Source: an uncultured Eubacterium sp. (lineage in GTDB: Bacteria > Bacillota > Clostridia > Lachnospirales > Lachnospiraceae). From it: a stretch of DNA of 52,420 bases. The notes under the pieces are model-generated. The model worked only from the letters and a program-made list of their open reading frames with translations. It did no database searches and was not told where the DNA came from. A program made the translations under genes and the position numbers. Numbering within the stretch: position 1 is the first letter of the stretch; each line of letters begins with the position of its first letter. The DNA lies in contig CAJOPH010000025.1 of NCBI GenBank assembly GCA_905236805.1, positions 1 to 52,420 of the forward strand, written 5' to 3'. Of the stretch, positions 1 through 8,624 are shown piece after piece.

Positions 1-1
1 A

Positions 2-1018
2 CAATTAGCGCAAAGAGAGGGGGAGATAGCTTTTTTATCACAAGAAGCACAAGTAGTGCAAAATGAGGTAGAAGGAGCTTTTGATAAACAGCTGGCGCAG
101 GAAACACAAACAGATCAAATAATAGATTCAAATCCAAAAACACCCACCCAAAACCTCCTTGGCACTTCCTTGTATGAAATCCTTGATCCGGAGGAATTAA
201 ATAACCTCTCTGAAACCCTAAGGGATATTTCCTCATCAAATGAAGGAACCCCCCTTTCTTCCATGATCATGACGCTTCTTTCCGAAGAGGGGATAATATC
301 CGAAGATTCCGATGGGAACAGGCTCATGAATGTGCTTTCAGAGCTTTTCAAAAATCCATCTGCCATGACGGATGAACAGGCGAAGGCCCTTCTTCGTTCA
401 CCTGCCTTTACCAGGGTGCTTTCCAATGTGATGGAGAAGCAGTGGCTCCTTTCCCCGGAGGACCTTAAAGGAAAAAACAAAATAGAAGACCTCTATGAGA
501 GACTGGATAAGCAGATGGAACGCTTCGAACAGGCGTTCGAAAAGGTAAACACGCCCCAGACATCGTCCATTGCCAAGGCGGCCTCAGACCTTCGTCAGAA
601 TATATCCTTCATGAACCAGATAAACCAGACCTATACCTATGTCCAGATTCCATTAAAGCTCTTAAACCAAAATGCACATTCTGACCTTTATGTATATTCA
701 AACAAAAAGAAAATGAATGACGATGGAACGCTTAGTGCTTTTCTTCATCTGGACTTAGATAACCTGGGGTCTACCGATGTTTCCATCAAGATGAAGGACA
801 TGAATGTGTCCACACATTTTTTCTTTGAGGATGAAAAATCCTTTGACCTTATAGAGGACAATATACATATATTGACACAAAGGCTTCAAAAAAAAGGATA
901 TAATTTCACGGCATCGGTAACAAACGATTCCAAAAAGACGGATTTTGTGGAGGATTTCCTCAAACAAGATGAACCCTCCATAGCTGTACACAGATATTCC
1001 TTCGATATGAAGGCGTAA
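2..1018 (+). CDS. FliK/YlqG-like flagellar hook-length control protein, 5' partial
   Basis: The frame is open from base 2 with no stop, so the gene most likely begins before the window. A GTG at 56 is possible but has no clear ribosome site. The last 110 or so residues look like a FliK C-terminal (Flg_hook) domain: a Leu/Asn-rich segment, a predicted beta region with alternating LHLDLDNLG and VSIKMKD strands, then a helix with HILTQRLQKKGY. The N-terminal part is acidic, Ser/Thr-rich and probably disordered, as in hook-length proteins. The gene next to it is a FlhB C-terminal homologue followed by yraN, the ylqG-ylqH order known from Bacillus. That context supports a role in, or descent from, flagellar type III export. 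Exact function in this organism is inference. Confidence 0.6.
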   Translation, partial: QLAQREGEIAFLSQEAQVVQNEVEGAFDKQLAQETQTDQIIDSNPKTPTQNLLGTSLYEILDPEELNNLSETLRDISSSNEGTPLSSMIMTLLSEEGIISEDSDGNRLMNVLSELFKNPSAMTDEQAKALLRSPAFTRVLSNVMEKQWLLSPEDLKGKNKIEDLYERLDKQMERFEQAFEKVNTPQTSSIAKAASDLRQNISFMNQINQTYTYVQIPLKLLNQNAHSDLYVYSNKKKMNDDGTLSAFLHLDLDNLGSTDVSIKMKDMNVSTHFFFEDEKSFDLIEDNIHILTQRLQKKGYNFTASVTNDSKKTDFVEDFLKQDEPSIAVHRYSFDMKA

Positions 1019-1053
1019 AGGTTTACTATATCAGGGACACATTCGAGGGTATT

Positions 1054-1377
1054 ATGGCTCAACATGCTTCAAGAAATAATGTCATAAAAAAAGAGGACAT
1101 TGAATCAAAAAAAATAAAGACAGCTGTGGCCTTGTCCTACAAGCCCGGAGACCTTGCCCCAAAGATTTTAGCCACGGGAAAAGGCAAGGTGGCCGAAAAA
1201 ATAGTCGAAAAGGGCTTAGAGGCAGATGTACCCTTCTACAGCGACAATAAGCTGGCAGATACCTTATCAAAGCTTGAGATAGGAGATGAGATTCCTCCCG
1301 AGCTTTATGAGGTGGTGGCAGAGATTTTGGTATTTGTCGATGAGATGGACAGGTTAAGGTCGAGGCTTGATATTTAA
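1054..1377 (+). CDS. FlhB C-terminal-domain homologue (YlqH/FhlB-like)
   Basis: This 107-residue protein matches the cytoplasmic C-terminal domain of FlhB, the substrate-specificity switch of the flagellar export apparatus, without the membrane part. Visible signatures are KTAVALSYKPGD, an ADVPFYSDNKLADTL segment and the ending LEIGDEIPPELYEVVAEIL, which tracks the FlhB C terminus closely. The autocleavage motif NPTH that precedes the conserved AVAL segment in true FlhB is absent, so it probably does not self-cleave. A GAGGG stretch lies about 6 bases before the ATG. It follows the FliK-like gene and overlaps yraN by one base (TAATG), implying cotranscription. It may interact with the FliK-like neighbour. 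Confidence 0.75.
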   Translation: MAQHASRNNVIKKEDIESKKIKTAVALSYKPGDLAPKILATGKGKVAEKIVEKGLEADVPFYSDNKLADTLSKLEIGDEIPPELYEVVAEILVFVDEMDRLRSRLDI

Positions 1378-1739
1378 TGGCGGATCATTACAAAAAAAGG
1401 GTGGGAGACCTCCATGAGGAAAAGGCGGCAAAATACCTTGAAACCAAAGGATATGCCATCCTTGAAAAAAATTACCGCTGCAGGATGGGAGAGGCTGACA
1501 TCATAGCCAAAAAGGACGGGGTCTATGTGTTTGTGGAAGTAAAATACAGGAAATACGCATCTTCCGGCTATCCGCTTGAGGCGGTAAATTTAAGAAAACA
1601 AAAAAAGATTTCAAGGTGCGTAGATCATTACAGAATGATCCACTCCATGGGTGATGGGATTCCGTTCAGGTTTGACGTGGTGGGAATATTGGGGGATGAA
1701 ATAACGCATATCGAAAATGCGTTTGAATATGTATTTTGA
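1377..1739 (+). CDS. yraN: UPF0102 / YraN family protein
   Basis: This 120-residue protein has the YraN pattern: an N-terminal helix with EEKAAKYLETKGYAILEKNYR, then GEADIIAK and FVEVKYR, which form the D-(E)XK core of an Endonuclease_NucS/RecB-like fold, and a C-terminal RFDVVGI strand. The family is small, widespread and biochemically poorly defined; a nuclease-like or Holliday-junction-related role has been proposed. Its start codon overlaps the stop of the preceding FlhB-like gene. In many Firmicutes yraN sits near rnhB and ylqG/ylqH, consistent with this neighbourhood. Confidence 0.88.
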   Translation: MADHYKKRVGDLHEEKAAKYLETKGYAILEKNYRCRMGEADIIAKKDGVYVFVEVKYRKYASSGYPLEAVNLRKQKKISRCVDHYRMIHSMGDGIPFRFDVVGILGDEITHIENAFEYVF

Positions 1740-1775
1740 TACACTGTATTTTGATATATTGTTTTTTGATACACA
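1731..1775 (+). repeat. Three 15-bp direct tandem repeats across the yraN stop
   Basis: Three consecutive 15-base units (1731-1745, 1746-1760, 1761-1775) share the pattern GTATTTTGATAYAYT with few changes. The first contains the last codons and the TGA of yraN; the other two are intergenic. The array ends about 30 bases before the Shine-Dalgarno site (1807-1810) of the next gene. Confidence 0.8.
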
Positions 1776-1818
1776 TGGTTGAAAAGATAAAAGAAGCTTA
1801 TTTAGTGAGGTTTTTTAA

Positions 1819-4800
1819 ATGCAGGGCCGTATAAGGAAGATATCTGCCGGGATATTCGAGGATGCGCCAAAGGTGGTGCTCTTGTCGGAAAAGCTTAGCC
1901 TTTCGGTATATGAAAACGAGACATCAAAGGGGAGCTTTACCGTAGGCTCATTAAATGGCATTGCGCTGGAAGGAATGGCCGTATCATCGTCTTCGAGAAT
2001 ACATGTGGGGGAGGGCAAATATCAGGGAACCGAAGTGATGGTGCCTTATGCCGTAGACGCGTCAAACCTTGTGGCAGGGGATTTTGTCCATGGGACCATT
2101 ACCTTCCTTAGCACGGGAGGGGAGCTTTCCATAGAGGTATCTGCCAGGGTGTTGGCCCATTATCCCGCATGGGAAAATAATGAGGCCAGAACCCTTAAGG
2201 AATTTATCGGAATAACATCAGAAAATAAGGACGTAGGGAAAAAGATATTTTCATCACCTTTTTTCCCAAATATCTTTTCCGATTCAGAAGAAAATAAAAG
2301 GCTTCTTTATGAGGGACTTACCTTAAAAAACGGGATAAATGACCATACCTTTGATGAATTTCTCCTGGGGAACGGAGGGGTAAGGGAAAGCGTGATTAAA
2401 GACATCGGTAAGGAGGAAGATCTGCCCCAAACAGAAGATTTAAAAGGCGCAAAAAAAACCATCCTTAAGGCCGGCATACAAAGAAAAATAAAAAGGTTAA
2501 GAGCCTCACACATGAAATCCTATGTGGATTATTCCTTAGGGCTAAAAGACAGGGAAGAATGGCTTGAAGAGGAAAAAGAAACCCTTGGAGAATGGATGGA
2601 TATTTCTCCCGATGATCCTTCACCAAAGATCTTATTTGCCTACGTGTACGCATTATCCGGCAAAGGCAAAAAGGCAAAGTCCCTTCTGGAAGAGTGTGAT
2701 GACAAGGTGATCATGGAAGACCATTCTTTATGGGCTTTTTATGACCTTGCAAGGGCTAAGGCACAGGGAGGAGAAGACCTTGTAAGGGAGCTTAAAGCAG
2801 AGGTCAGGGAATTTCTTTCCAGGGATCAAAGAAATGACGTCATTTTGTTTTGCCTCGTCTGCATGGATGAGGAAACAAGTCCCCAAAGGAAGATAGCTTT
2901 ATTAAGGGATGGAATCCTTTCGGGGATGAGATCCCCATACATATATTCCGAGGCGGTGAAGCTGTTTAGGGAATATCCCTATCTGATAGCAGAGGCCGGT
3001 AAATTTGAGCAAATGACCATTTCCTGGGCCGCAAGGAGGGGAGTTCTCACCGAGGATATGGCAGACCAGATCTGCAGGTTTTCCGAAGATCTTGCGGGAT
3101 ATTCCCCCATTATGTTTAAAACCCTCTGCAGGTGCGTGTCCATTGATGAAAAAAACAAAGACAGGACAAGGGCGCTTATCAGCTATATGATAAAAAACGA
3201 CCTCGTAGGGGAGAGGTTCATAAAATGGTATGAATTGGGAGAAAAAGCCTCCCTCCATACGGCAGGATTATATGAAAATTATATGAGGTCTCTGGGATGC
3301 CTCAAAGATCCTGACTATTCCGGGATATCCAGGCAGATGAAGCTGTATTTCAGCTACGGGGCGAAGCTCCCCGACAATGAAAAAGCCTCACTTTACGCCC
3401 TTATCATAAGGCAAAAGGAAGAAGACAAAAACATGTATGAAAGGTATAAGGAATCAATAGATGCCTTTGCCTCACATTGCCTTGCGAACAGACAGATATC
3501 CCCTTACATAAAGGAGGTTTACGAGGAATTTTTTTCTGGTAAGTCGTTTTCCTTTGAGGATGCGTATGCGGCGGGAGAGGTGATATTCTACAAGAAAATA
3601 ACCTTCAAAAAGCCAAGGGAAGCAAAAAAAATAATCGTCATTAACAGCGTCTTTAAGGGTGAGCAGGAAATAGAACCTAAGGACTTTGAAGAAGATGGCA
3701 TATTTGCCAGGCTCATAGGATCTTCCTACTGCATACTGTGGGAGGATAAGGACAAAAAAAGGCATACCCTTACCGGGGATGTGCATATGGAGGATATGTT
3801 TCCGGTATACAGGTACAGGAAGAAATTCATGGAAATATGTCCGGAACACCCATACCTTATCCTGGATGAATTTTACGGAAAGAAAAAGAGCGTAACCTCT
3901 GATGAGGAGAAAACGGCATCTGTATTTAAGATATTATCATCAGGCAGGGTAAGGAAGCAGGCAGGAAAGGAAATCCTTACCATCCTCGCAAAGGAATGTA
4001 TCGAAGATCACAAAAAGCCGTATATATTAAGGGAGCTCTTAAAGACAGATATTTATTGCCTTGAGCCTTCATTGAAGGGAAAGATCACAGACCTTTTGAT
4101 AGAAAAAGGCATGATGGATGAGGCGTACAGGCTCATAAGTCTCTATGGCAGGGAGCACGTAAATAAAGAGCGCCTTTGCACCCTTTTTGACTATTATCTG
4201 TCCCTTCCGTCAAAGTCAGAGGAAGGCGACATGATACTTACGGACGGCTTGCTTTACCTCTTCGAAAAGGACATTTATACGGATGACGGGCTTTGCTTCC
4301 TTGAAAACCATGCCCGGGGAAAGACCAAGCTTCTTGCAAGGATAAGGAGGGCGGCGGTAAAGTCCGGGATATCAAACGGGGAGTTTGACAAAAAAATAAC
4401 GAGGCAGAAGCTTTTTACGAGGGAGTATGTAAGCGACATAAATGACATATTTAAGGGAGCCTTTGAAGGGGGGCTTGAGATGTTCGAAAAAATGGCTTTT
4501 TTTGCCGTTTATTCAAAGGATTACCTAAGGGATGAGGCTCAGGAGGATGAGGAGGTATTTTCATTATTTTTCAGGACAATAGACTCCTTATCATCACCCC
4601 CCATAGACCTTATAAGGATGGGGCTTTTGAAATGGCTGGTAAAGATACAATACCCCCAAAAGAACATGAGGGCCATGGTGGATACCGACCTCTCCTATTT
4701 CATGGGAAAGGGGATGTATCTTTCGTTTTTTGAAGGGATAGATCCATCACTGAAGGGAAAGTACCAGCTTGAGGAAGTTTCCATAGCGGATTATGTGGGG

Positions 4801-5154
4801 GATGGAAAGGAAAAAGCTGTTACATTTTGCTACAGGTACAATGACCAAAAGGATTTCAAGGCCATAAAAGTATCGCCCGTCATCATGAATATTTATTCGA
4901 TGGCCATACCCCTTTTTCCGGGGGATGAGGTACAGTATTATTTTTCCGTGGGAGATGAAGGCGGAACAGAGGTAGTAGGAAGTGGGATAAAGCAAAAGGG
5001 CGATGTGTATTTCACATCGGGAAAGAGCGTATATGACCACCTCCAAAACCTCATAGCCGCGAGGAACCTTAACGATATGAAAAAGGCAAGACAGACCGTT
5101 TGGGATTATGAAAAGACAAGCGTTTTGGTCAAAGGGATGTTTGGGATAGTATGA
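1819..5154 (+). CDS. Large uncharacterised repeat protein (DUF5717-like)
   Basis: This 1111-residue protein has no signal peptide or membrane segment. The first 115 or so residues look beta-rich (for example VVLLSEKLSLSVYENE and DFVHGTITFLS), which suggests a small beta-sandwich module. The remainder is mostly helical, with many paired helices resembling TPR/solenoid repeats (for example SPKILFAYVYALSGKGKKAKSLLEEC). The last 170 residues return to beta strands. From memory the whole length fits the Clostridia family DUF5717, but no search was possible. The ATG has GAGG 8 bases upstream. The stop overlaps the start of the next gene by ATGA. A scaffold or chaperone-like role beside the Hsp70/actin-like neighbour is inference. 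Confidence 0.7.
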   Translation: MQGRIRKISAGIFEDAPKVVLLSEKLSLSVYENETSKGSFTVGSLNGIALEGMAVSSSSRIHVGEGKYQGTEVMVPYAVDASNLVAGDFVHGTITFLSTGGELSIEVSARVLAHYPAWENNEARTLKEFIGITSENKDVGKKIFSSPFFPNIFSDSEENKRLLYEGLTLKNGINDHTFDEFLLGNGGVRESVIKDIGKEEDLPQTEDLKGAKKTILKAGIQRKIKRLRASHMKSYVDYSLGLKDREEWLEEEKETLGEWMDISPDDPSPKILFAYVYALSGKGKKAKSLLEECDDKVIMEDHSLWAFYDLARAKAQGGEDLVRELKAEVREFLSRDQRNDVILFCLVCMDEETSPQRKIALLRDGILSGMRSPYIYSEAVKLFREYPYLIAEAGKFEQMTISWAARRGVLTEDMADQICRFSEDLAGYSPIMFKTLCRCVSIDEKNKDRTRALISYMIKNDLVGERFIKWYELGEKASLHTAGLYENYMRSLGCLKDPDYSGISRQMKLYFSYGAKLPDNEKASLYALIIRQKEEDKNMYERYKESIDAFASHCLANRQISPYIKEVYEEFFSGKSFSFEDAYAAGEVIFYKKITFKKPREAKKIIVINSVFKGEQEIEPKDFEEDGIFARLIGSSYCILWEDKDKKRHTLTGDVHMEDMFPVYRYRKKFMEICPEHPYLILDEFYGKKKSVTSDEEKTASVFKILSSGRVRKQAGKEILTILAKECIEDHKKPYILRELLKTDIYCLEPSLKGKITDLLIEKGMMDEAYRLISLYGREHVNKERLCTLFDYYLSLPSKSEEGDMILTDGLLYLFEKDIYTDDGLCFLENHARGKTKLLARIRRAAVKSGISNGEFDKKITRQKLFTREYVSDINDIFKGAFEGGLEMFEKMAFFAVYSKDYLRDEAQEDEEVFSLFFRTIDSLSSPPIDLIRMGLLKWLVKIQYPQKNMRAMVDTDLSYFMGKGMYLSFFEGIDPSLKGKYQLEEVSIADYVGDGKEKAVTFCYRYNDQKDFKAIKVSPVIMNIYSMAIPLFPGDEVQYYFSVGDEGGTEVVGSGIKQKGDVYFTSGKSVYDHLQNLIAARNLNDMKKARQTVWDYEKTSVLVKGMFGIV

Positions 5155-6413
5155 GTGATAAGTATTGCGGAATCGATTTTAAGGAAAATATATTGATAGC
5201 CTCATATTACGAGAAGAATATGATGGAACCTTTTACCCTTTCGCAATATGAAGGCTCGGAGGATTATGGGATACCATACGCATTGTCCATCCTGAAGGAA
5301 GGTAATACGGTCTTTGGAAAACAGGCCCTTGATAACACCCAAAAGACCACCCTTACGGAAAAAAATGTCCTTGACGCGGTATATTACAACAAGGCGTACA
5401 GGCTGGCGGATAAAAGGGTAGATGCCGTAGAGCTCATGGAAATATACCTTTCAACCATCATCAAAATGGCCCTTGAAAAGATGAATGACGGGTATTTGGA
5501 CGATCTGGTATTTACCACCGAAAAAATAGAAAAGGATTTTTCATACATGGCAGATTCCCTTTCTTCTGACAGCCTTGGGATAAGGGGAAAGATAAAGCTG
5601 ATAGACCACAAGGAGGCCTTTGCTTATTACGCCTTGTCCCAGAGCGCGGATCTAAAAAAAGCAAATGTTGCCCTTTTTGATTTTGACGGAAAAAGGATGA
5701 TGTTTTATTGTCTGCTAAAAAAGGGTAGGAGCGTCCCTTATTACGCGGCCGTAAGGGAAGAGACAGAGGATGGTTTTTACCAAAATGATTTCGAAAAGAC
5801 CATACTCGACAATAATGAAAATGAAAGAAAGAAACTTGACGCAAGGTTTAGTGATTACGTCAAGGAAAAGCTCTCCGAAGGTCCTTACAGCGCGGTATAT
5901 CTTGTGGGTGATGGCTTTGAGGGAGACTGGATGAAGCTTTCCGTAGATGTCTTGTGCGGATATGCCAGGGTTTTTCTTGGCCAAAATCTTTTTTCCAAGG
6001 GCGCGTGTTATTACGCGATGAGGGAAAAGGCAACATCAGAGGAATTCATTTACCTGGGAGAAAGCAAGACCAGGGCGGACATAGAGATAGCCTTAAAGGA
6101 TAAGGGAAAGGCCATGTCTTACCCCCTTTGCAGGGCAGGAAGAAACTGGTATGATGAGGATGAAAAGATAGAAGTCATCCTGGAAGGTGAAGAAAGGATA
6201 GACCTTGTGTTAAGGTCTCCCGACGGCACCCAGGACAAGGTGGAGGTGCTTGACCTTAAAGGCCTGGAAAAAAGACCAAACCGCATGACAAGGCTATCCA
6301 TAAAGGCAAGACCCAGTGCCGAGGATACCGTGAGGATACGCGTGGAGGATCTGGGCTTTGGGGATATTTATCCCTCCGGTGGAAAGGTATGGGAATACAA
6401 GGTAACCATTTGA
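5151..6413 (+). CDS. Actin/Hsp70-fold ATPase-like protein (DUF5716-like)
   Basis: This 420-residue protein shows the layout of the actin/Hsp70 ATPase superfamily. Near the N terminus YCGIDFKENILIASYY resembles phosphate-1. At about residue 170 NVALFDFDGKRMMFYCLL resembles phosphate-2. Near residue 247 SAVYLVGDGFEGDWM resembles the adenosine motif. The motifs are degenerate (no canonical DxGxT), so ATP binding is plausible but unproven. The last 120 residues are beta-rich (IEVILEGEERIDLVLRSPDG), comparable to a substrate-binding beta domain. I recall this as DUF5716. The start overlaps the upstream gene by 4 bases and a TPR-like gene follows after 12 bases. The three probably act together; an Hsp70-like chaperone or filament function is inference. 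Confidence 0.68.
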   Translation: MSDKYCGIDFKENILIASYYEKNMMEPFTLSQYEGSEDYGIPYALSILKEGNTVFGKQALDNTQKTTLTEKNVLDAVYYNKAYRLADKRVDAVELMEIYLSTIIKMALEKMNDGYLDDLVFTTEKIEKDFSYMADSLSSDSLGIRGKIKLIDHKEAFAYYALSQSADLKKANVALFDFDGKRMMFYCLLKKGRSVPYYAAVREETEDGFYQNDFEKTILDNNENERKKLDARFSDYVKEKLSEGPYSAVYLVGDGFEGDWMKLSVDVLCGYARVFLGQNLFSKGACYYAMREKATSEEFIYLGESKTRADIEIALKDKGKAMSYPLCRAGRNWYDEDEKIEVILEGEERIDLVLRSPDGTQDKVEVLDLKGLEKRPNRMTRLSIKARPSAEDTVRIRVEDLGFGDIYPSGGKVWEYKVTI

Positions 6414-6425
6414 TAAGGGTGTTAT

Positions 6426-7247
6426 ATGATACTGTGCTGTGGTGAAAAATCAAAAAAACCTTACATAGTGGAAGACGAAGGGGTAAACATATACTCTATT
6501 GAAGAGCTTTGCTTTTATCTGATCCATTATCCCGAATATGTATTGACAGACCTTTTTTCGGAAAGGCTCTTTGAGTGGATGGAATATGACGCGCATCTTC
6601 CTTCGGTCTCAAAAAAGCTAAGAAGTCTGGATCCTTCGGATGATAAATATTATCAAAGGGCTGCCAGGGTGGTCTTTGAGGAGAGCGGCTATGCCACCGA
6701 AAGGGAAAAAGAATCCGTCTTAAGCTTTCTGAATGTACTTACGGGAATGACCGATGAAGAAAGGAAAAAGGCCTATGCGGACGGGAGGCTGAAGGAGGGA
6801 AAGATATATAGGGCCATAAAGATCTATAACAAGATATTAGGTGAGTCAAAAAATATCCCCGATGCCTTAAGGGCGGATATTTTGCATAATCTTGGGACGG
6901 CCTACGCAAAGCTCTTTTTGTTTGATACCGCGGCGGATTTTTTTAAGAGGGCAAATATCGCCTATCCTAACGAGATCCATCAGGAAGCGTACAAGAGGGC
7001 GCTGTACCTATACGAAGATGACAAGGAAAGACTCCTTCATGAAAACATCCTCTCCGGTGAGGATCTGGGAAGGATAGGAAAAACGGAAAAAGACATCCTG
7101 GCTTTTCAATTCCATGGGGATAGGATAAAGGAAGCTTTTTCCAATGATGCTCAAAGCATAACACAAGAGACTATATCGGCCTGGAAGGCTGATTATCTAA
7201 AGAGGATGGAAAATGGGATTCTTGCAAAGGCTTTTTGGGACAGATGA
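6426..7247 (+). CDS. Uncharacterised TPR-like helical protein
   Basis: This 273-residue soluble protein is predicted to be almost wholly helical. Residues about 120-190 contain two TPR-like helix pairs (GKIYRAIKIYNKIL and ILHNLGTAYAKLFLFDTAADFFKRA), typical of protein-protein adaptors. The first 60 residues (YSIEELCFYLIHYPEYVL) form a separate conserved-looking region. A GGGTG ribosome site precedes the ATG. The end overlaps the next gene by 35 bases in another frame, so translation of the pair is probably coupled. Function is unknown; the context suggests an adaptor between the Hsp70/actin-like protein and the membrane protein downstream. Confidence 0.65.
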   Translation: MILCCGEKSKKPYIVEDEGVNIYSIEELCFYLIHYPEYVLTDLFSERLFEWMEYDAHLPSVSKKLRSLDPSDDKYYQRAARVVFEESGYATEREKESVLSFLNVLTGMTDEERKKAYADGRLKEGKIYRAIKIYNKILGESKNIPDALRADILHNLGTAYAKLFLFDTAADFFKRANIAYPNEIHQEAYKRALYLYEDDKERLLHENILSGEDLGRIGKTEKDILAFQFHGDRIKEAFSNDAQSITQETISAWKADYLKRMENGILAKAFWDR

Positions 7248-8529
7248 TTATTATGACGATGACGACTACTATGATGAATACGATGAATATGAAGAAGACG
7301 GATATTTAGAAGAGCTCATAGGCTCGAAGGAAAAAGAGCCCCCGGAAAAAGAGCCCCCGGAAAAAGAGCCCTTACCGGCATCTTCCCCCAAAGAGGCTTT
7401 ACGGCCACCCGCCCCCAGGATCAAAAAGCTTCCCATTGATGATTTTGACAGGGAGCAGGAGGTTGTTTCATGCTGTGAGAGGATAATGGACCACACCTCC
7501 CAGATGAGGGATGCCAAGGCCCAGTACGATGTGATCAGCGACTACCTGAAGGATGCGGAAAAAATAGATGACCTTCCCGATGGAAAAAGGATGAGGCTCA
7601 TAAGGGCGGCACAGGACGTTGAAAATGTCTCTGCGCAAAGGGACGAGCTTTTGGAAAGAAAGTCCAAGATCCCCGAAAGCAGGAGGGCTTTGTTTGATTC
7701 CATGGGTGATGACATGGTAGACCAGTTGGAGAGATTAAAGTCCAATGAATCCTACCAGGCACTCGTCAAAAGGGATATGCAGCGTCTGGAAGGAGAGAGG
7801 CATTCGTGGATAGTCGAGATAGAAGAATCAAAAAACGCCCAGAAGATCTTAAGGCGTTCGCTTTATATTTTGATGGGGATTTTCATTGCATGGATCATCA
7901 TATACCTGGTCCTTCTTAATAACATTTCGGGAAGGTATATCGATGAACTAAAGTTTGCAATGCTTATTGTGAGCGCTCTTGTGGCGGCCTTGGGATTTGC
8001 GTCATACCTTAGGTTTTTGAACAGGAAAACCAACCAGAAAAAAGCAAGGCGCGCCTTAAATAAATCCATAGTCCTTCTCAACCAGATGAAGGCAAAGTAT
8101 GTGACCATCACCAATGCGGTAGACTATGCCTACGAAAAATATGACATCCACAGCTCCCATGAACTTTCCTATCTGTGGGAGCAGTACCTTAAGGCCAAAA
8201 AAGAAGAGGAGGAATTTGAAAGGACGGGGGATGAGCTTGATGCCGTAGGAAGGGAGCTAAAGAGGGTGTTGGAGGCCATGGAGATAGACGCTGTCAATTT
8301 CTGGGCCATACAGACCAGGGCATTGATAGACAGGAGGGAAATGGTGGAGGTAAGGCACCATATGGTAGAGCAGCGCCAGAGGATAAGGACGCATATGGAA
8401 AGACAGATAGTAGATATCCGCAATGAGCGGGAAAACCTCCTTCTTCTTACCGATGGGCAGGTGGTCGCCAATCCCGAGATGAGGAACATATTGGACGCTG
8501 TCAACAAGTTTTGCGAAGAGTTTGCTTGA
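7213..8529 (+). CDS. Coiled-coil membrane protein with acidic N terminus
   Basis: This 438-residue protein begins with a short amphipathic stretch (MGFLQRLFG) and about 25 Asp/Glu/Tyr-rich residues, an arrangement reminiscent of SepF N termini. An EKEPP linker follows, encoded by three 15-bp repeats at 7330-7374. A long charged coiled coil covers about residues 75-210. Two membrane segments sit near residues 217-236 and 246-266, separated by a short loop. A second cytoplasmic-type coiled coil runs to the end (RREMVEVRHHMVEQRQRIR). The start at 7213 has AGGATGG just upstream, inside the previous gene. It is probably the membrane anchor of the four-gene set. I do not recognise a named family. 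Confidence 0.7.
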   Translation: MGFLQRLFGTDDYYDDDDYYDEYDEYEEDGYLEELIGSKEKEPPEKEPPEKEPLPASSPKEALRPPAPRIKKLPIDDFDREQEVVSCCERIMDHTSQMRDAKAQYDVISDYLKDAEKIDDLPDGKRMRLIRAAQDVENVSAQRDELLERKSKIPESRRALFDSMGDDMVDQLERLKSNESYQALVKRDMQRLEGERHSWIVEIEESKNAQKILRRSLYILMGIFIAWIIIYLVLLNNISGRYIDELKFAMLIVSALVAALGFASYLRFLNRKTNQKKARRALNKSIVLLNQMKAKYVTITNAVDYAYEKYDIHSSHELSYLWEQYLKAKKEEEEFERTGDELDAVGRELKRVLEAMEIDAVNFWAIQTRALIDRREMVEVRHHMVEQRQRIRTHMERQIVDIRNERENLLLLTDGQVVANPEMRNILDAVNKFCEEFA

Positions 8530-8554
8530 CATTTTGGGGAAATGGTGCTATATT
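8526..8554 (+). promoter_or_regulatory. Sigma-A promoter for panB operon
   Basis: TTGACA at 8526-8531, a 17-base spacer and TATATT at 8549-8554, preceded by TGC, which gives an extended -10. The -35 box overlaps the TGA stop (8527-8529) of the preceding gene. Transcription would start near 8561. Confidence 0.85.
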
Positions 8555-8564
8555 GTAACTGTTC

Positions 8565-8584
8565 AAAACCCCTGCGGGGGTTTT
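8565..8584 (+). terminator. GC hairpin at start of panB leader (terminator or attenuator)
   Basis: An 8-bp inverted repeat, AAAACCCC / GGGGTTTT, encloses a 4-base loop. The T tract is short (TTTTAC). It could end the upstream four-gene transcript. It also lies only a few bases after the predicted panB start site, so it would form the extreme 5' end of that mRNA. Confidence 0.55.
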
Positions 8585-8624
8585 ACTGATTGTGATCCGA
8601 TAAGGACGGGGAGATATATTTATC

